From: Larimichthys crocea
Taxonomy: Eukaryota > Chordata > Actinopteri > Sciaenidae
Length of the DNA: 64,000 bases
Assembly (NCBI RefSeq): GCF_000972845.2
Contig: NC_040013.1
Location: forward strand, 1,356,792 to 1,420,791
Reading direction: 5' to 3'
The notes under the pieces are model-generated. The model saw nothing but the letters and a program-made list of their open reading frames with translations. It did not search any database and was not told the DNA's origin. Below, one piece after another: positions 35,190-46,504 of the stretch; position 1 is the first letter of the stretch, and each line of letters opens with the position of its first letter. Position numbers and translations under genes: made by a program.

Positions 35190-38100
35190 TTATCTGACGC
35201 TCTGCGACATGTGCAGCGGGGTCAGCATCTCTTCGAAGATGGCTCCCTTCACGTTGGAGCCTCGCAGGTTGGCTTCCTGCAGGTCGCAGCCGGACAGGTC
35301 GCAGTTCTGCAGAGAGAAACAGAACCATGATTCATCATCACTTCATTATTTAGTCGATGATTTAGAAACTGCTTTATCGCCAAGAAGGTGCATGTTAGAA
35401 GGAGAGCGCGTCGTGGTTCGATCTCCGGCTCCTCCAATCTGCATTTGGAAGTGTCTTTGTCTGTGCTATCGGTGTGTAAGTGTGTGTGAGGGGTTAACCC
35501 TGAAACGTTTTGGTCTGTCCTGCATCGACTTCAAACCCACCGGCAGCGTTTCAGAAGCGTTTGTCCCTCCGGACTTTGTTTACTTGCTCAGATTTGCTCA
35601 TTTTGCTGGTTCATGTTCTTCTAAATATGCTACGTCCTTCATTTGTTTCTCTTTTGTCTGTTTTTAACGACCGGAAGTTTGCACGGAGGTGTTTTATTTT
35701 GAAAATCCACCGGATTCTCTGTGCTGTTTCTGTGTCCGGCTTCCTGTCAGCTCGAGCTGCTCTGTGCTGCATCTGTTGTGATTGAGCTGTCAGCTGTGAA
35801 GAGCATTCTCTTTATGGTGCCGTGACATTATAATTGAAGCTTTTATTCAGCTCTTCGTCCTCAGAAAGTTGCTGTAAATTAAAAAAGACACCCAGCGCTC
35901 AGAGATAATCCCTCCTGATGACTCACCTCGAGGTCCGTCCCGGCTAAAGTGGCCCCCCGCAGGTTGCAGTTCTTCAGCTTGGCGTTCTTCAGAGTGGCCA
36001 CACGCAGGTTGATGCCGGTCATCTGGCTTCCTTCCATGTCGACCCCCTTCAGGTTAGCGCCTGATGGCATGACGGAAAACATCTGGTTAAAAAGTGACTT
36101 ACAGGTGTGACGGAGGCTGGAAGGATTCACGATGGACTGTCGTACCTTCCAGGTTGGCCTTCAGTCCAGACGGGTCTTCAAAGTTGCATCCTTTGAGAGA
36201 CGCTCCCTCCGCGTTGGAGCAGAGCATCTTCACCCCCTGAAGGTTGGCACCCTGCAGAAGATCAGAAGAGATCAGGAAAAGTATTAGTTACTTTACTACA
36301 GATTACTTTGATACTTTGTCTCCGGCTGCTCCGCCTCAACTCTCTGTGATTTACAGAGTTTATGATGGACAGTGAAGTAAACTGCTGACAGCTGTAGCTG
36401 CTGTTAGCTCATGTTAGCTCAGTCTGTTAGCTGCTATTAGCTCAGTTTGGTAACTGCTGTTAGCTGCTGTTAGCTAATGTTAGCTCAGTTTGTTAGCTGC
36501 TGTTAGCTCATGTTAGCTCAGTTTGTTAGCCGCTATTAGCTAATGTTAGCTCAGTTTGTTAGCTGCTGTTAGCTAATGGGGGAGTGTTAGTGTACCACTG
36601 GGAAGAGGAGATTAACAGAGCCAGTGTCGTGCCAGAACAGGAGCTGGACAATACATAAGTTAGCATCGTAACATTTCGCAAACATGTGCTTTGCAGTAAT
36701 GTTAGCTTCGACTTTGGACTTTTGTTTGTTGACTTTAACAGATTATTTCTAAGCTCTTGTTGCACACTGTCCGTCAGCAGCCTCTATGGACATAATGGCA
36801 GAGGAGAAGAGAGTGAAGAGGACGCTGACGGAGGAAGCTAAGAAGAGAAAAGGAGAGAGTGAGCGAGCAAGAAGCCGCCGGACAAGAGTAAATGTGGGAC
36901 TGACTTTTAGTGGTTGGTGAGAGCTTGGTGAAATAAAAGGCTGAAAGACAGACGCCGAGCTGGGCTGACTGCTGCTGGACTAGTCAGTGATATCAGCTGC
37001 TGCTGGGGACCTGGTTGATGTTTCTTGGTGTCTAAGAACAGAGTCGTCCTCTCACATAACTATGACAGAAGAAGGAAGCGTTCCTTCCCCGCCGTGAGCA
37101 TCGCTGAGTGCTTTCTGCACTTTCATGAATCATTCAGCGGCGAACAGGAAAAGAGTTTCAGACTCACGTCCAGGTTGGCTCCAGACAGATCGGCTCTCTC
37201 CAGGTTGGAGCAGCACAGGTTGGCGTGTGCCAGATTGCAGCGGCTGAGATTTGCCATCTTGAAATTGATGTAGCGCAAATCGAGGCGGGACAGATCGGCG
37301 CCGCTGAAATTAAGACCCTGAACACAGCACAGAGAGTCAGATATGATGCCGGATGTGGCGACGTGATGAACGGATGAAGTCGTCTCGGTCGTACCTGACA
37401 GCGCAGCTCTGATTTGGTCGGTGTCGCCAGAAGAAATCGGACGAACTCTTTGCGGGAGATGGGGGAGTGGTCCTCGGGCGGCTGCGAGTTCTGTTTGGAA
37501 AGGAAGCAATGAGTCGTGATGCCTTCAAGGACATCACTAAATCTAAGCCTTCTATTGTTCATATCACCTTGATTGCTGCTTCCAGTTGCTCGGCGAGCTG
37601 CTCGATCCCGAAGAAGCGAGCCTCCTCCAGGACGCCTCGTACGTTGATGCCTTCGTTGATGATGAGCTGGCCGTGTCGCAGGTAGTTGAGGATGGGCTCG
37701 AAGTATTCGGGGCTGCGGTCGATCAGGTACGCGCCATGCTCGTCCCGCTTGTTACCCCAAACATCTGCAGAGAACGGAGCGAGGTCAGCGAACATCGTTC
37801 AACAAAGACGACAGCTCAAAGCGATCGGCTCACGACTCACCTTTCTCTCGAAACATGTGAGCGAGCATGCTCTCCGGCTCTTTGCTCACCAACGTGCTCC
37901 TGAACACAGAACAGAAGATGAATGAATGAAAGTGTGACGGCAACAGAGGAAAACTCACATGACTGTGGTGAACTTTGGGGTTCCCTGACCTCAAGATATC
38001 TGAATGAAAATGAGTTCTCTGGATATCCACGAGACTCTCTTTACAGACATAGCCACTTATTTCTGCATGCTGGCTCCATAAACAGTCTAAATGCGACTGA

Positions 38101-39061
38101 CTGAAGCTGAGACTCTCGTGGATTCATGTGTGATGATGTTTACTCCCCGTAGGAGCTGTTTCATTGAGCCGTGGTGACCTCGAGGATGATCAAACTGTCC
38201 AACCACAAACTAGAGAGCGAGGACGTTCAGAGGACGACAGTCACAATAAGGAGGTTTCTGAGACGTGCACATGAGACAAGTTCTGACTGTGTTCATCTCT
38301 AATGTTCTCCTGACGGGCCTCAACCCTTTGAGATGATCCAGAACATCTTCAACATGTTCCCTCCTCTGTCTACCTGTAGCAGCCCACATTAAATCCAAAG
38401 CAGTCTCCGGTTCTTGAACGTCCTCACACAGACATGTTACCTCCTCCTGGCTCTGCCACCAATTCAATCCAAACTGTTCTTGGTGGGACGTCCTACCAGT
38501 TCCTACAGATCAGGGGCGTCCCTCTCTACCTTCACAGACCTCCTGAAGACCTCCAGCTCTTCAGAGTGGACCTCCTCTACAACACTACCAATAGCTGGAC
38601 ATGCCAAAGATGTTCGAGGTTCAGGTACCTGGTGGTGGTGAACGGGCGACCACCGATGTTCAGCGTCAGCCAGTCGGTGTGAGCTCCGTGCTGATCAGAC
38701 GTAACCTTGGCTTCATTTTGAGGATCTGCGACATTAAAACAAGAAGAAGAGGAAGAAGATGATGAGGCGTTCACTGACAGTGTATGAGACTCAGACTGGA
38801 CAGAACTCACCGATAAACGGATCTCCTTCTGACACGTACAGCACGTCGTCATCTCTGTGAGGACACACACAGTTTATAGACGACACGCTGAGCACTGCAA
38901 CATGTTTCTAATACGAGCATGTGAGCTTACCTTATGAGGGCGATGTCGTCTATGAGCCCGCCCTTCCCATTGTACAGACTGCACGCTTTGATTCCTAACT
39001 TATTGCTCGCTACGGATAGTAAGTCAGACAAGGTGCCGTACACTGCTACAACCTGAAAGAC

Positions 39062-39123
<62 letters not shown>

Positions 39124-40590
39124 TAGTGTTATTGTTAATAACAGTATATAATAACAATGCTAACACAGTTCTACTCTGGGCTTGGCCACCAAACAGGACA
39201 GAACGGACGCTGGACATCTTTCCTGATATGAACCAAAGGATGCCACATCATTAATGGAAATGAAAACTATCAACCTACGGAGGGCTGAAAGTGAAACAAT
39301 GATGGTGATAATGGTACTCAGTAGTTTCCACGTGTCGACAATGTCGGGGCATGCTCCTAATAAGATGAAGGATGGTGTCCTGGGGGATCTCCTCCCAGAT
39401 CAGGACCAGGGCATCACTCAGCTCCTGGACAGTCTGAGGTGCAACCAGGCAGCGTCGGATGGACGGAAACATAATGACCAAGAGGTGTTCTATTGGATCT
39501 GATGGGTTGAGGACCGTCTACGGCCCTGTCCAGCTCTCCTAGAGTAACTGCCCTGGAATCTCCTCCACGTTCGTGAGACTGTGCTGGGAGACACAGCAAA
39601 CCTTCTGGCTATGGCACATATTGATGTCCCACCCTGGAGGAGTTGGACTACCTGTGCAACCTCTGTAGGGTCCAGGTACTGCACCATGCGACCTGTAGTG
39701 ACACTGATCTTAGCCAAATGCAAAACTGATGAGAAACTGGTCAGAAAAAGATGAGCAGGGAAAAAACGTCAGCAGCCTCCACCTGTAAAACTTTTCAGGG
39801 TCGTCTCATTGTTACCTGTTAATTTCATTAACACCAAAACAAATGAAAACTACTGACCTGACCGGATCAGTATCCCAGAGGTTGAACTGACGTGATGCTA
39901 TACTCTGATTAAAAAGTATTTATACATTTTTATATGTACATAGTTTTTCTTCTTGTTTATGTTTGTGTCTACGTTTACCCGTCAAGTCCTCTGTTCTGTT
40001 CTTTAACTGTACCTGTCTATACCAGAGTTATATACACATACCTGAGGAATAACAGTATATAACAACAATAATATAACAACAATAATAACAGTATATAACA
40101 ACAACAATAACAGTATATAACAACAACAATAACAGTATGTAACAACAATAACAGTATATAACAACAATAATAACAGTATATAACAACAATAACAGTATAT
40201 AACAACAATATATAACAGTATATATAGATACGTGTCATATATTTGGCCATATATCTACTACTATATACTATATAATGATAATAACAGTATATAGTAATAA
40301 TGGCAGTATATAACAATAACAACAATATGTTATATGTTATATAAATGTTTAACAGGTCACTGCAGTGTGCACAGGTTGAATTAATGAAACTAATTAAACA
40401 TGGTGCACGCACAGGTTGAGTTAATTAAACTAATTAAACATGGTGCACGCACAGGTTGAGTTAATTAAACTAATTAAACATGGTGCACAGGTTGAGCCTG
40501 CTCAGTCATTGTGCGGCCCAGGCTTCAGCAGCCTCAGCTCACCTTGCCATTTTTCGAAGTCCCGTTAATAAACAGGGTAACTCTTCTCAT
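35190..40590 (-). CDS. kctd9: BTB/POZ domain protein KCTD9 (pentapeptide-repeat adaptor), complete
   Basis: Eleven coding exons on the minus strand: 40590-40543, 39052-38931, 38854-38811, 38725-38629, 37899-37841, 37764-37568, 37490-37395, 37317-37168, 36251-36146, 36060-35927, 35306-35190. All introns are GT..AG, and the lengths sum to 1170 nt (389 aa), the length of human KCTD9. The N-terminal ubiquitin-like/KHA part starts [10 protein letters not shown] and continues [12 protein letters not shown]. The BTB/T1 domain spans about 89-189 ([43 protein letters not shown]). Pentapeptide A(D/N)Lxx repeats run from about 222 to 375 ([28 protein letters not shown]), and the end is HMSQSVR. KCTD9 is thought to act as a CUL3 adaptor; its substrate is not certain. 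No frameshift is present. gnrh1 lies downstream on the same strand. Intron 1 (1.5 kb) holds a Tc1-like remnant and microsatellites, and intron 4 an L2-like piece. The frame is open 60 codons upstream to another ATG at 40770. Confidence 0.95.
36390..36580. repeat. GTTAGCTGCT/GTTAGCTCA minisatellite
   Basis: Irregular tandem copies of a 10-40 base pattern built on TTAGC, in kctd9 intron 8. Confidence 0.8.
36585..37020 (+). repeat. Possible dispersed repeat with short ORF
   Basis: The plus strand from 36795 reads [18 protein letters not shown], then [18 protein letters not shown], a charged leader I associate with repeated fish sequences, followed by a stop and an AATAAAAGG. It lies in kctd9 intron 8. 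The assignment is tentative. Confidence 0.3.
38320..38620 (+). mobile_element. L2-like LINE 3' fragment in kctd9 intron 4
   Basis: It is the inverse of parts of the 21437 and 30713 elements: GATCCAGAACATCTTC, CTGTAGCAGCCCACATTAAA, CGTCCTCACACAGACATGTT, GGACGTCCTACCAGTTCCT. It lies antisense to kctd9 and reaches to within a few tens of bases of the exon 4 donor. Confidence 0.65.
39059..39123. repeat. (GATA)n microsatellite
   Basis: About 16 uninterrupted GATA units start 7 bases from the kctd9 exon 2 acceptor. On the transcript (TATC)n thus sits in the polypyrimidine region. Confidence 0.9.
39275..39723 (-). mobile_element. Internally deleted Tc1-like transposase
   Basis: The minus strand first gives an N-terminal helix-turn-helix ([36 protein letters not shown]), then, after a deletion of the whole DDE core, the C-terminal end ([32 protein letters not shown]). 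It lies in kctd9 intron 1. It belongs to a different Tc1 family from those at 32976 and 41684. Confidence 0.8.
40025..40350. repeat. AT-rich AACAGTATATAACAACAAT repeat
   Basis: Irregular tandem copies of a 15-24 base unit made of TATATAAC and AACAATAAT. The 131-codon minus-strand frame across it is a composition artefact. Confidence 0.85.
40371..40497. repeat. 46-bp tandem repeat, three copies
   Basis: The unit CACAGGTTGAGTTAATTAAA + CTAATTAAACATGGTGCACG is repeated three times with slight change and a partial fourth. It contains TAATTA homeodomain cores and lies 45 bases from kctd9 exon 1, within intron 1. Confidence 0.85.
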
Positions 40591-40598
40591 TCTTTTAG

Positions 40599-41398
40599 GC
40601 GCTGTGGCTGTAAATGTCTCCTTCCAGATGAAACAACAGAGAGACTTCAGGCAGCTGGACGCAGATTCAAGCCTCAAGCTGCTGCTGCTGTTAGCTGCTA
40701 GCTGCATCAGACAATAACACGAGACCAGAGAGGCGTTCAGGAGCAGCCCGGAAAAAACAGGACGAATCAAGCTGCACTGCCGTAGAGCAAAAAAAGTTTG
40801 ATTTACAGGTTACAGTTGTTTTATGTATTATATTAAATAGAACGCGCAAATAGTCACAACGTCAATTAAAAGTAATAATAATGAGTGATGAAGTTTATGT
40901 GTTTCCTCCATAAATAAATCAGATTGTGCAAAATAGTGATGTGTCGGTGAACGAGCCGGTTCAAAGAACCATAGCCTCTATATTTGTTTTTTTATCTGTA
41001 TTATATTTTTCATCCCAATTACTACCATGTGCAATATTATTTATATTATGGCCACTTTAATAATAATAATAATAATAATAGATTTTTTTTCATAAGCACC
41101 TTTCTGTCACCCAAGGACACCTTACAATAAGAGTAGAGAGTAGACAGCAAATAAAAGAAACAAACAAAAAGAACCATAAAACAATATCAAATTACAAGAA
41201 TACAACATTAAAACAGGTTAAAATAGGACAATTGACTTTACTTTCAAGTACTCATCCTGCACATCTGTACACTTGTTTGCCCGTCCGTTTTTTGTGTGTT
41301 ATATAGGCCGAGAGATATTTCTCTCTGTTCGTTGTGTTATTATTATAATATTACGCCTCTTTTGCTGCTGTGGCGAGTGAATTTCCCTGCAGTGGGAT
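40599..41398. other. kctd9 5' flank and noncoding spacer
   Basis: It contains the kctd9 5' UTR/promoter (no obvious TATA box within 150 bases of the ATG), an (AAT)n tract at about 41059-41080, and otherwise nothing recognised. Confidence 0.4.
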
Positions 41399-41600
41399 AA
41401 ATGGTAAATGGACTGTACTTATATAACACCTTTCTAGTCACTCAAAGCACTTTTTACACTACATATATCATTCACACATCGATGACACAGCCTTCAGGAG
41501 CAGTATCAGCAGTAGTTCAGTATCTTGTCCAAGGACACTTCGGCCGGGATCGATCCACCGATCATCTAATTAGTGGACGCTCTACCTAATCAGAATTTGT
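41398..41600. repeat. Common teleost dispersed repeat (AAATGGACTGTACTTATATA type)
   Basis: It starts AAATGGTAAATGGACTGTAC, continues with CTCAAAGCACTTTTTACACT, and ends with TATCTTGTCCAAGGACACTT and a GATCGATCCACCGATC piece, the order seen in a very abundant fish repeat. It carries no coding potential. Confidence 0.7.
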
Positions 41601-41683
41601 GGACCCGTTCTACCTCCGAGCCAAACCTGCCCCATATGAATACTTCAGTACAAAGGATGTAATGAATATATACATGATATACA

Positions 41684-42262
41684 GTACCAGTCAAAAGTTT
41701 GGATACACCTCCTCACTGAATTGAAGTTTTCTTTATTTTTGTTAGATTAACACTGAAGACATCAGAACTATTAAATAACGTAATTATGTGTTTAAAAAAA
41801 AGCAAAATGTGCTTTGTTGATGACTCTGTTGATGATTTATTCAAAATTCAAGCTACACTTGACCAGGAAGGCGACCATACTATTCTACAGGGACCATGCC
41901 ATCACATCTGGTTTGAGCTTGACAATCATTTTGGGGGGGTTTGGGGGTATTTTGACCATAGAGGGAAGGAAAAGTAGCCAACAAGTGTTCAGCATATATG
42001 GGAACACTTTCAAGACTAGAAAATCACGACCTCATGAAGCTGACTGAGAGAACGCCAAGAGTGTGCGAAGCTGTCATCCAAGCGAAAGCTGGCTACTTTG
42101 AAGAATCTAAAATATGAAACACATTTCTCTTTGTTTACCATAATTCCATATGATATTTAATAGTTTTTAGGTCTTCAGTGTAAATCTACAATGTAGAAAT
42201 AACTCAAAATAAAGACAAAACATTGAATAAGATGTGTCCAAACTTTTGACTGTGTGCACATA
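41684..42262 (+). mobile_element. Tc1-like element, internally deleted
   Basis: The left terminus CCAGTCAAAAGTTTGGATAC matches the inverse of the right terminus GTCCAAACTTTTGACTG. Between them only the last part of the transposase is left (decayed; TPRVCEAVIQAKAGYFEES-like reading near 42047-42105), plus the ACTGAAGACATCAGAACTAT flank. It is nonautonomous. Confidence 0.8.
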
Positions 42263-42629
42263 CTAATCGAAAGTCAAATCAACGCTAAATCTGGCTGAAT
42301 TATTAAAGGTGTAAGTGTCAAAATGAAGAGCTGAGTTTTGGTGAGCTGAGTCAAATGATCCGACTCCCTAAAAAGAACCGAACTTCCCATCAGTCTTACA
42401 AAAACCCACTGATTCAGGCAGACCGTGAAGGCGGCATCCTGACTGCAGCGCTGCAATTGGTCGGAGCCTTCATACGTAAGCACGTTGTACGTCTCTGGTG
42501 ATGGTGGCTAACGTGCAGCCACTTTTTTTTTCTTTAACGTTAAAATAACGTTAATTACCGTTTGCGACGTTTTTAAACTTCGAGTCTGAATTATTAGATA
42601 ATTTAAATTTAATTGTTTTATTTTTGTCA

Positions 42630-42718
42630 ATGGCTGACAGACAGCAGTGCGCGTGCTGCTCGCTTCCGGTCTCCTCCTCAGCTGTTTACCAGTCAATGGA
42701 CGAGATGGAGTTTGAGCG

Positions 42719-42774
<56 letters not shown>

Positions 42775-42833
42775 AGTTAAAACATGGCTCTAACACAGGT
42801 ATGCATTGTGCATGGTGTGTGTGTGTGTGTGTG

Positions 42834-42864
<31 letters not shown>

Positions 42865-44123
42865 CCTCTGTGCAGGTATCTGGTCTGCTGCCATGGATGG
42901 AGACCTGCAGAGGGTCCAGTCCTTCATCCAGAAGGGTGCAGACCCGAATCTGAGAGACTCGGCTGGATACACAGCTCTGGTAAGAGTGTGTGTGTGTGTG
43001 TGTGTGTGTGATGGCAACATGTTTGACTGGACAGGGTCAGAGAAGTCTTCTTGTCCTTTGGCGTGTGCAGGACTCCAAAGGACAAGCTCTGGTCCAGCTC
43101 GGTCCTGGACCTGGTCCTGCCCCGTATAGACTCCATCATGAACATCTCCTCTCTCCTCCTGCAGGAGACATGGATCAGCTCCTTCAGCAGCAGACTGATC
43201 CGACTCTTTGACCCTTTACAGGACACTCGTCGACCTCGTCGACACGTGTTACTGAGCTTCTGACGCTTATTTCAACATGTCACATGTCATACAGTGTAAG
43301 AAACGTTAGAGTCTGATCTGTTACCTGTGCTGTAGCCGTGAATCTGCTCTTTCACTGAGAGACCTGGCTCAGGGAAGTGACCATATATGGTTAATATCGC
43401 TTGATATAAAGGGTTAACACCTGCACGACTTTATGACCTTTCCTATATGTTTATGAGTAATTTATTAAATACACGAGCTGCTCACTGTGGGATCATTAAA
43501 GTCTGTCTCATCTCCAGTCATAATGAAGCTGTAGTTCAGATCATTTAGAAGCAACATCAGAGGAAACAGGATTGAGAAGCTCTGAAGTGAAATCCGTGTC
43601 CTTCATTCAGACTGACACTGAGGACGGAGATGATCTGACTCGTGTCTCTCCTGTCTCTGGTTTCCCGCCTTCCTCGTGTGTTTTGTTCCAGCACTATGCG
43701 AGTCGCAGCGGTCACCTCGCCGTGTGCTCGCTCCTCCTTCAGAGCGGCGCCTGTGCGTCTCCTCGGACTCCGGGCGGAGCCACGCCGCTCCATCGATCGG
43801 CTTACTGCGGTCACCTGGACGTGGTTGGACTCCTGCTGCAGCACCGAGCCGACCCGACGCTCTGCGACGACGACGGAGCGACGCCTCTGCACAAGGTACA
43901 GACGTGATAACAACATCAGGCGGTCTGATGGTCCACTCACTGTGTCTGTGTTTGTTGTGAACGCCTTGTGGAGCAGGCGGCAGAACGGGGTCACGAGGAC
44001 GTGTGTCAGCTGCTCGTGGAGCGATGTCCGGCACTCTGCAGCCACGAGAACAAGAGGCGGCAGCTACCGTACCAGCTGGCACCGCGGGGAGATCTGCAGG
44101 AGCTCCTGAAGCCACCACGGTGA
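42630..44123 (+). CDS. ankrd39: Ankyrin repeat domain protein 39, complete
   Basis: Four coding exons: 42630-42720, 42876-42979, 43692-43895 and 43977-44123, with GT..AG junctions; 546 nt, 181 aa (human ANKRD39 has 183). The N-terminus has a Cys-rich patch (CACCSLP) and [13 protein letters not shown], which matches the conserved EEMDFERGIWSA segment. Ankyrin repeats follow: [70 protein letters not shown]. The end is [11 protein letters not shown] chose the ATG at 42630 because it is the first ATG of the frame. Ankyrin repeats bind partner proteins; the molecular role of ANKRD39 is little known. The first intron is only 155 bp and consists mostly of two (GT)n tracts; the exon 1 donor is the first GT of one of them. 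The gene is divergent from kctd9, with 2.04 kb between start codons. Confidence 0.93.
42721..42864. repeat. Two (GT)n microsatellites filling ankrd39 intron 1
   Basis: (GT)25 at 42721-42771 begins at the splice donor; a second run at about 42815-42864 ends 11 bases from the acceptor. A third, shorter tract (42987-43010) lies at the start of intron 2. Confidence 0.9.
42980..43691. other. ankrd39 intron 2
   Basis: It holds a (GT)n tract at its start, then a G+C-richer stretch at 43040-43260 with open frames in both directions but no recognised domain, then AT-rich sequence. Confidence 0.5.
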
Positions 44124-44253
44124 CGACAGACAGACTCGCTGCAGGAGCTGCTCCGAGCAGACAGATCAGGTCCGATTACACTAATCTGGAGCTGGATTCA
44201 CTTCAAGAATGTGTTCAGACTGTGACTGCTGCAGTCTGATCAGGTAGCTGTCC

Positions 44254-44259
44254 AATAAA
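44254..44259 (+). terminator. ankrd39: ankrd39 polyadenylation signal
   Basis: AATAAA lies 131 bases past the stop codon. Confidence 0.7.
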
Positions 44260-44461
44260 TTCATTTTTCTTTAAAGAATTAGTTATTATTGTTCACTAAG
44301 AGAGTATTAGATCTGATGTGGTGTTAGGCCGGATTCAGACAGGATCAGGTTCTGTGGTGGGTCAGCACAGGGTTGTGCAGCCGTGTGTTGGGTTCACACT
44401 CAGACAGGTCTCAGAGTTTCAGAGACGTTTGTGGACTGTGGAGGTTTGACGGGTCTGAGAT

Positions 44462-44585
44462 CATCCATCCATCATCAGGGTCACGGTGGGGCTGGACCCT
44501 GGACAAGTCGGCAGCTCATCGACACAAACAACCATTCACACTCACATAGACGCCTACGGACAATTTAGAGTCACCAGTGAACCAA
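44462..44585. repeat. Fish dispersed repeat fragment
   Basis: GGTCACGGTGGGGCTGGA, GGACAAGTCGGCAGCTCATC, AACCATTCACACTCACATAG and GACAATTTAGAGTCACCA occur in the order found in a widespread fish repeat. It is shortened and noncoding. Confidence 0.55.
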
Positions 44586-46451
44586 AACACAACAGTAACC
44601 ACAAGAAAACATCAAATCTGTATTAAAGAGTTGAAATAATTAAAAGACCAACTGATTCATCATCATGTAAACGAGGCGGGCAGACCTCCAGCTCTCCAAG
44701 TCTGACCTCGATTGAAATGATCGGACTTTAAAACAGCAACGCGTGAATTTAAAGAGAAGCCACGATGACAGAAAAACAAACTGCTCGCTGTTCTTTTTGA
44801 ATCTGTGACAGCAGGTGGCGCTGTTGTCTTAAAAGCTGCATGTGTGTGTGTGTGTGTGTGTGTTTTTGCAGTCCAACATGTGAATTAGCTGGCAGCTTCC
44901 ACGCGGTGACCTCATTCGATCCTCCCTGCACACTGTTGGAAAACTAAACAGGGTAACTGTTCGAAAGAAAGAGAGAGAGCATCAGTGAAGCTCCTGCAGC
45001 TGATGGTGAGACATCCTGGTCAATGGACGCCACCGTCCAGCCGGTACAGAGTACTGTGTGTTAATGAAGTTATCCATCAGCCACGGCATGCTCTCTCTGC
45101 TCATGGCTGATCTGGTTGTTTTGGTTGAAGTAACCACCTCCACCCGCACGACTCCGCCTGCTGATGAGCGGTTTATTAATACCTCTTTGTGTATCTTAAG
45201 CAAAATGAAATAACAGCTTCACTGTTGAGCTGAAAACTGCAGTTTTCTTTTTAAAAGGATTATCAGTTATTAGCTGGCTGTCTGAAGTTTTTCTTTCAAA
45301 GGCAGGGACACATTACTGCGTTCTTTTTGAACCAGTATTTATATGCAAAGGACAAAGGATGGAAGCCCGGGGGTGAATAAAGGATGTTGATATTTCCATA
45401 TCTACTGAAACAGATGGAAATACTTTGAGCTATTGTCTCATGTACTTACTTATTCAAAGCATGTTCAATAAGTAACACATGCAGGAGGCAGATACCTTTC
45501 CTACTTCTTCTTCTGTGGTCCTGCACAGGTCCGAAAAACGTCTGAGGGAACTTTCATTGGGTCCACCGGTGGGTGGTGTTTCCAAACTACCTTCAAACCA
45601 CATCCAGTGCTGTGACTGGAGGGGTGCCAGGCCACATCTGGAGCTCATTGCAGCTGACGCCACACCAGCACAAGGAGAGATGGGGGTAGATGGGGTGGAG
45701 ACTGGTGTGGAGAAGCTGAGCCAAGAGAGCTGTTTACGCTCAGCGACACAGCTGAGGAGCCCGATTCGTCCAGGATCGCCCGTTTGAGTGCCACATGTCA
45801 GGGATCTTCAGACCGGTCTCTGACTGGCACTCAGACCTTCACAGCACCTCCCCGATTGTTCCCGTGCCAACTTTCTATGCAGCATAATCAAAGTCGATGT
45901 CTTTAAATTTGCTGGCAGTGAGCGAGCTAATGAAAACCCTCTGTGTGCGACGCGGTAAAAAAAACGGAGGAATATTAAAGGGCCTCTTTCTTTTTGATAA
46001 TTTTTCATGAGCTGGTTTGAATTTGGGAGCTGCCTCCCTTTTTATGTGGAAACAATCAGAAAGCGGCCTTTGTCGGGTGAAAATGAGCAGGCATGTCAGG
46101 GAAGTTAAAAAGTTAAAAAGCTCGAGTCGCTTGTGTCAGAACAAATGTGATATCGAGAAAAGGAGCCGAGAGCTTTCTCGTAATGCGAGGACTCGGGGAG
46201 GACTCCACAAGATGAGGAATTTGGATTACAGCTCTGTTTAGTGAGATTTATTTGGAAAGCAATGAAACTTCCTGGCCCTGGAACCCACTTCCACCATAAT
46301 GAGCCCAAGTTAAACCAGGACTGGATGTTATTTTCCTCCGAAATAGAAGGTGGTCTGTGTGCCGTGCTTGGTGGAGGATTTGAAGTTTTTGGGGGGATTT
46401 TATTTTAAACAGCACTTTAGCCCGAGAGGGGGATGATGAGAACAACTTGTC

Positions 46452-46456
<5 letters not shown>
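44586..46456. other. Noncoding sequence; candidate conserved elements
   Basis: A (GT)n tract lies at 44839-44862. The interval 45880-46420 is repeat-free and holds clustered motifs resembling SOX (AACAATC, CCTTTGT) and homeodomain sites (TTTAAATT, GCTAATG), which would fit a conserved enhancer, though nothing can be proven from one genome. No exon is supported. Confidence 0.3.

Positions 46457-46492
<36 letters not shown>
46457..46492. repeat. (GT)n microsatellite
   Basis: An uninterrupted GT dinucleotide tract. Confidence 0.9.
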
Positions 46493-46494
<2 letters not shown>

Positions 46495-46504
46495 TACACA
46501 CACT

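Noticed and set aside
35095..35667. 190-codon plus-strand ORF
   Set aside because: It crosses a GT microsatellite and is antisense to kctd9 exon 11 and intron 10.
40017..40412. 131-codon Tyr/Ile-rich minus-strand ORF
   Set aside because: It is a translation of the TATATAAC/AACAAT repeat.
43557..44118. 162- and 171-codon minus-strand ORFs
   Set aside because: They are shadows of ankrd39 exons 3 and 4 on the opposite strand; the plus strand has clear ankyrin repeats and splice sites.
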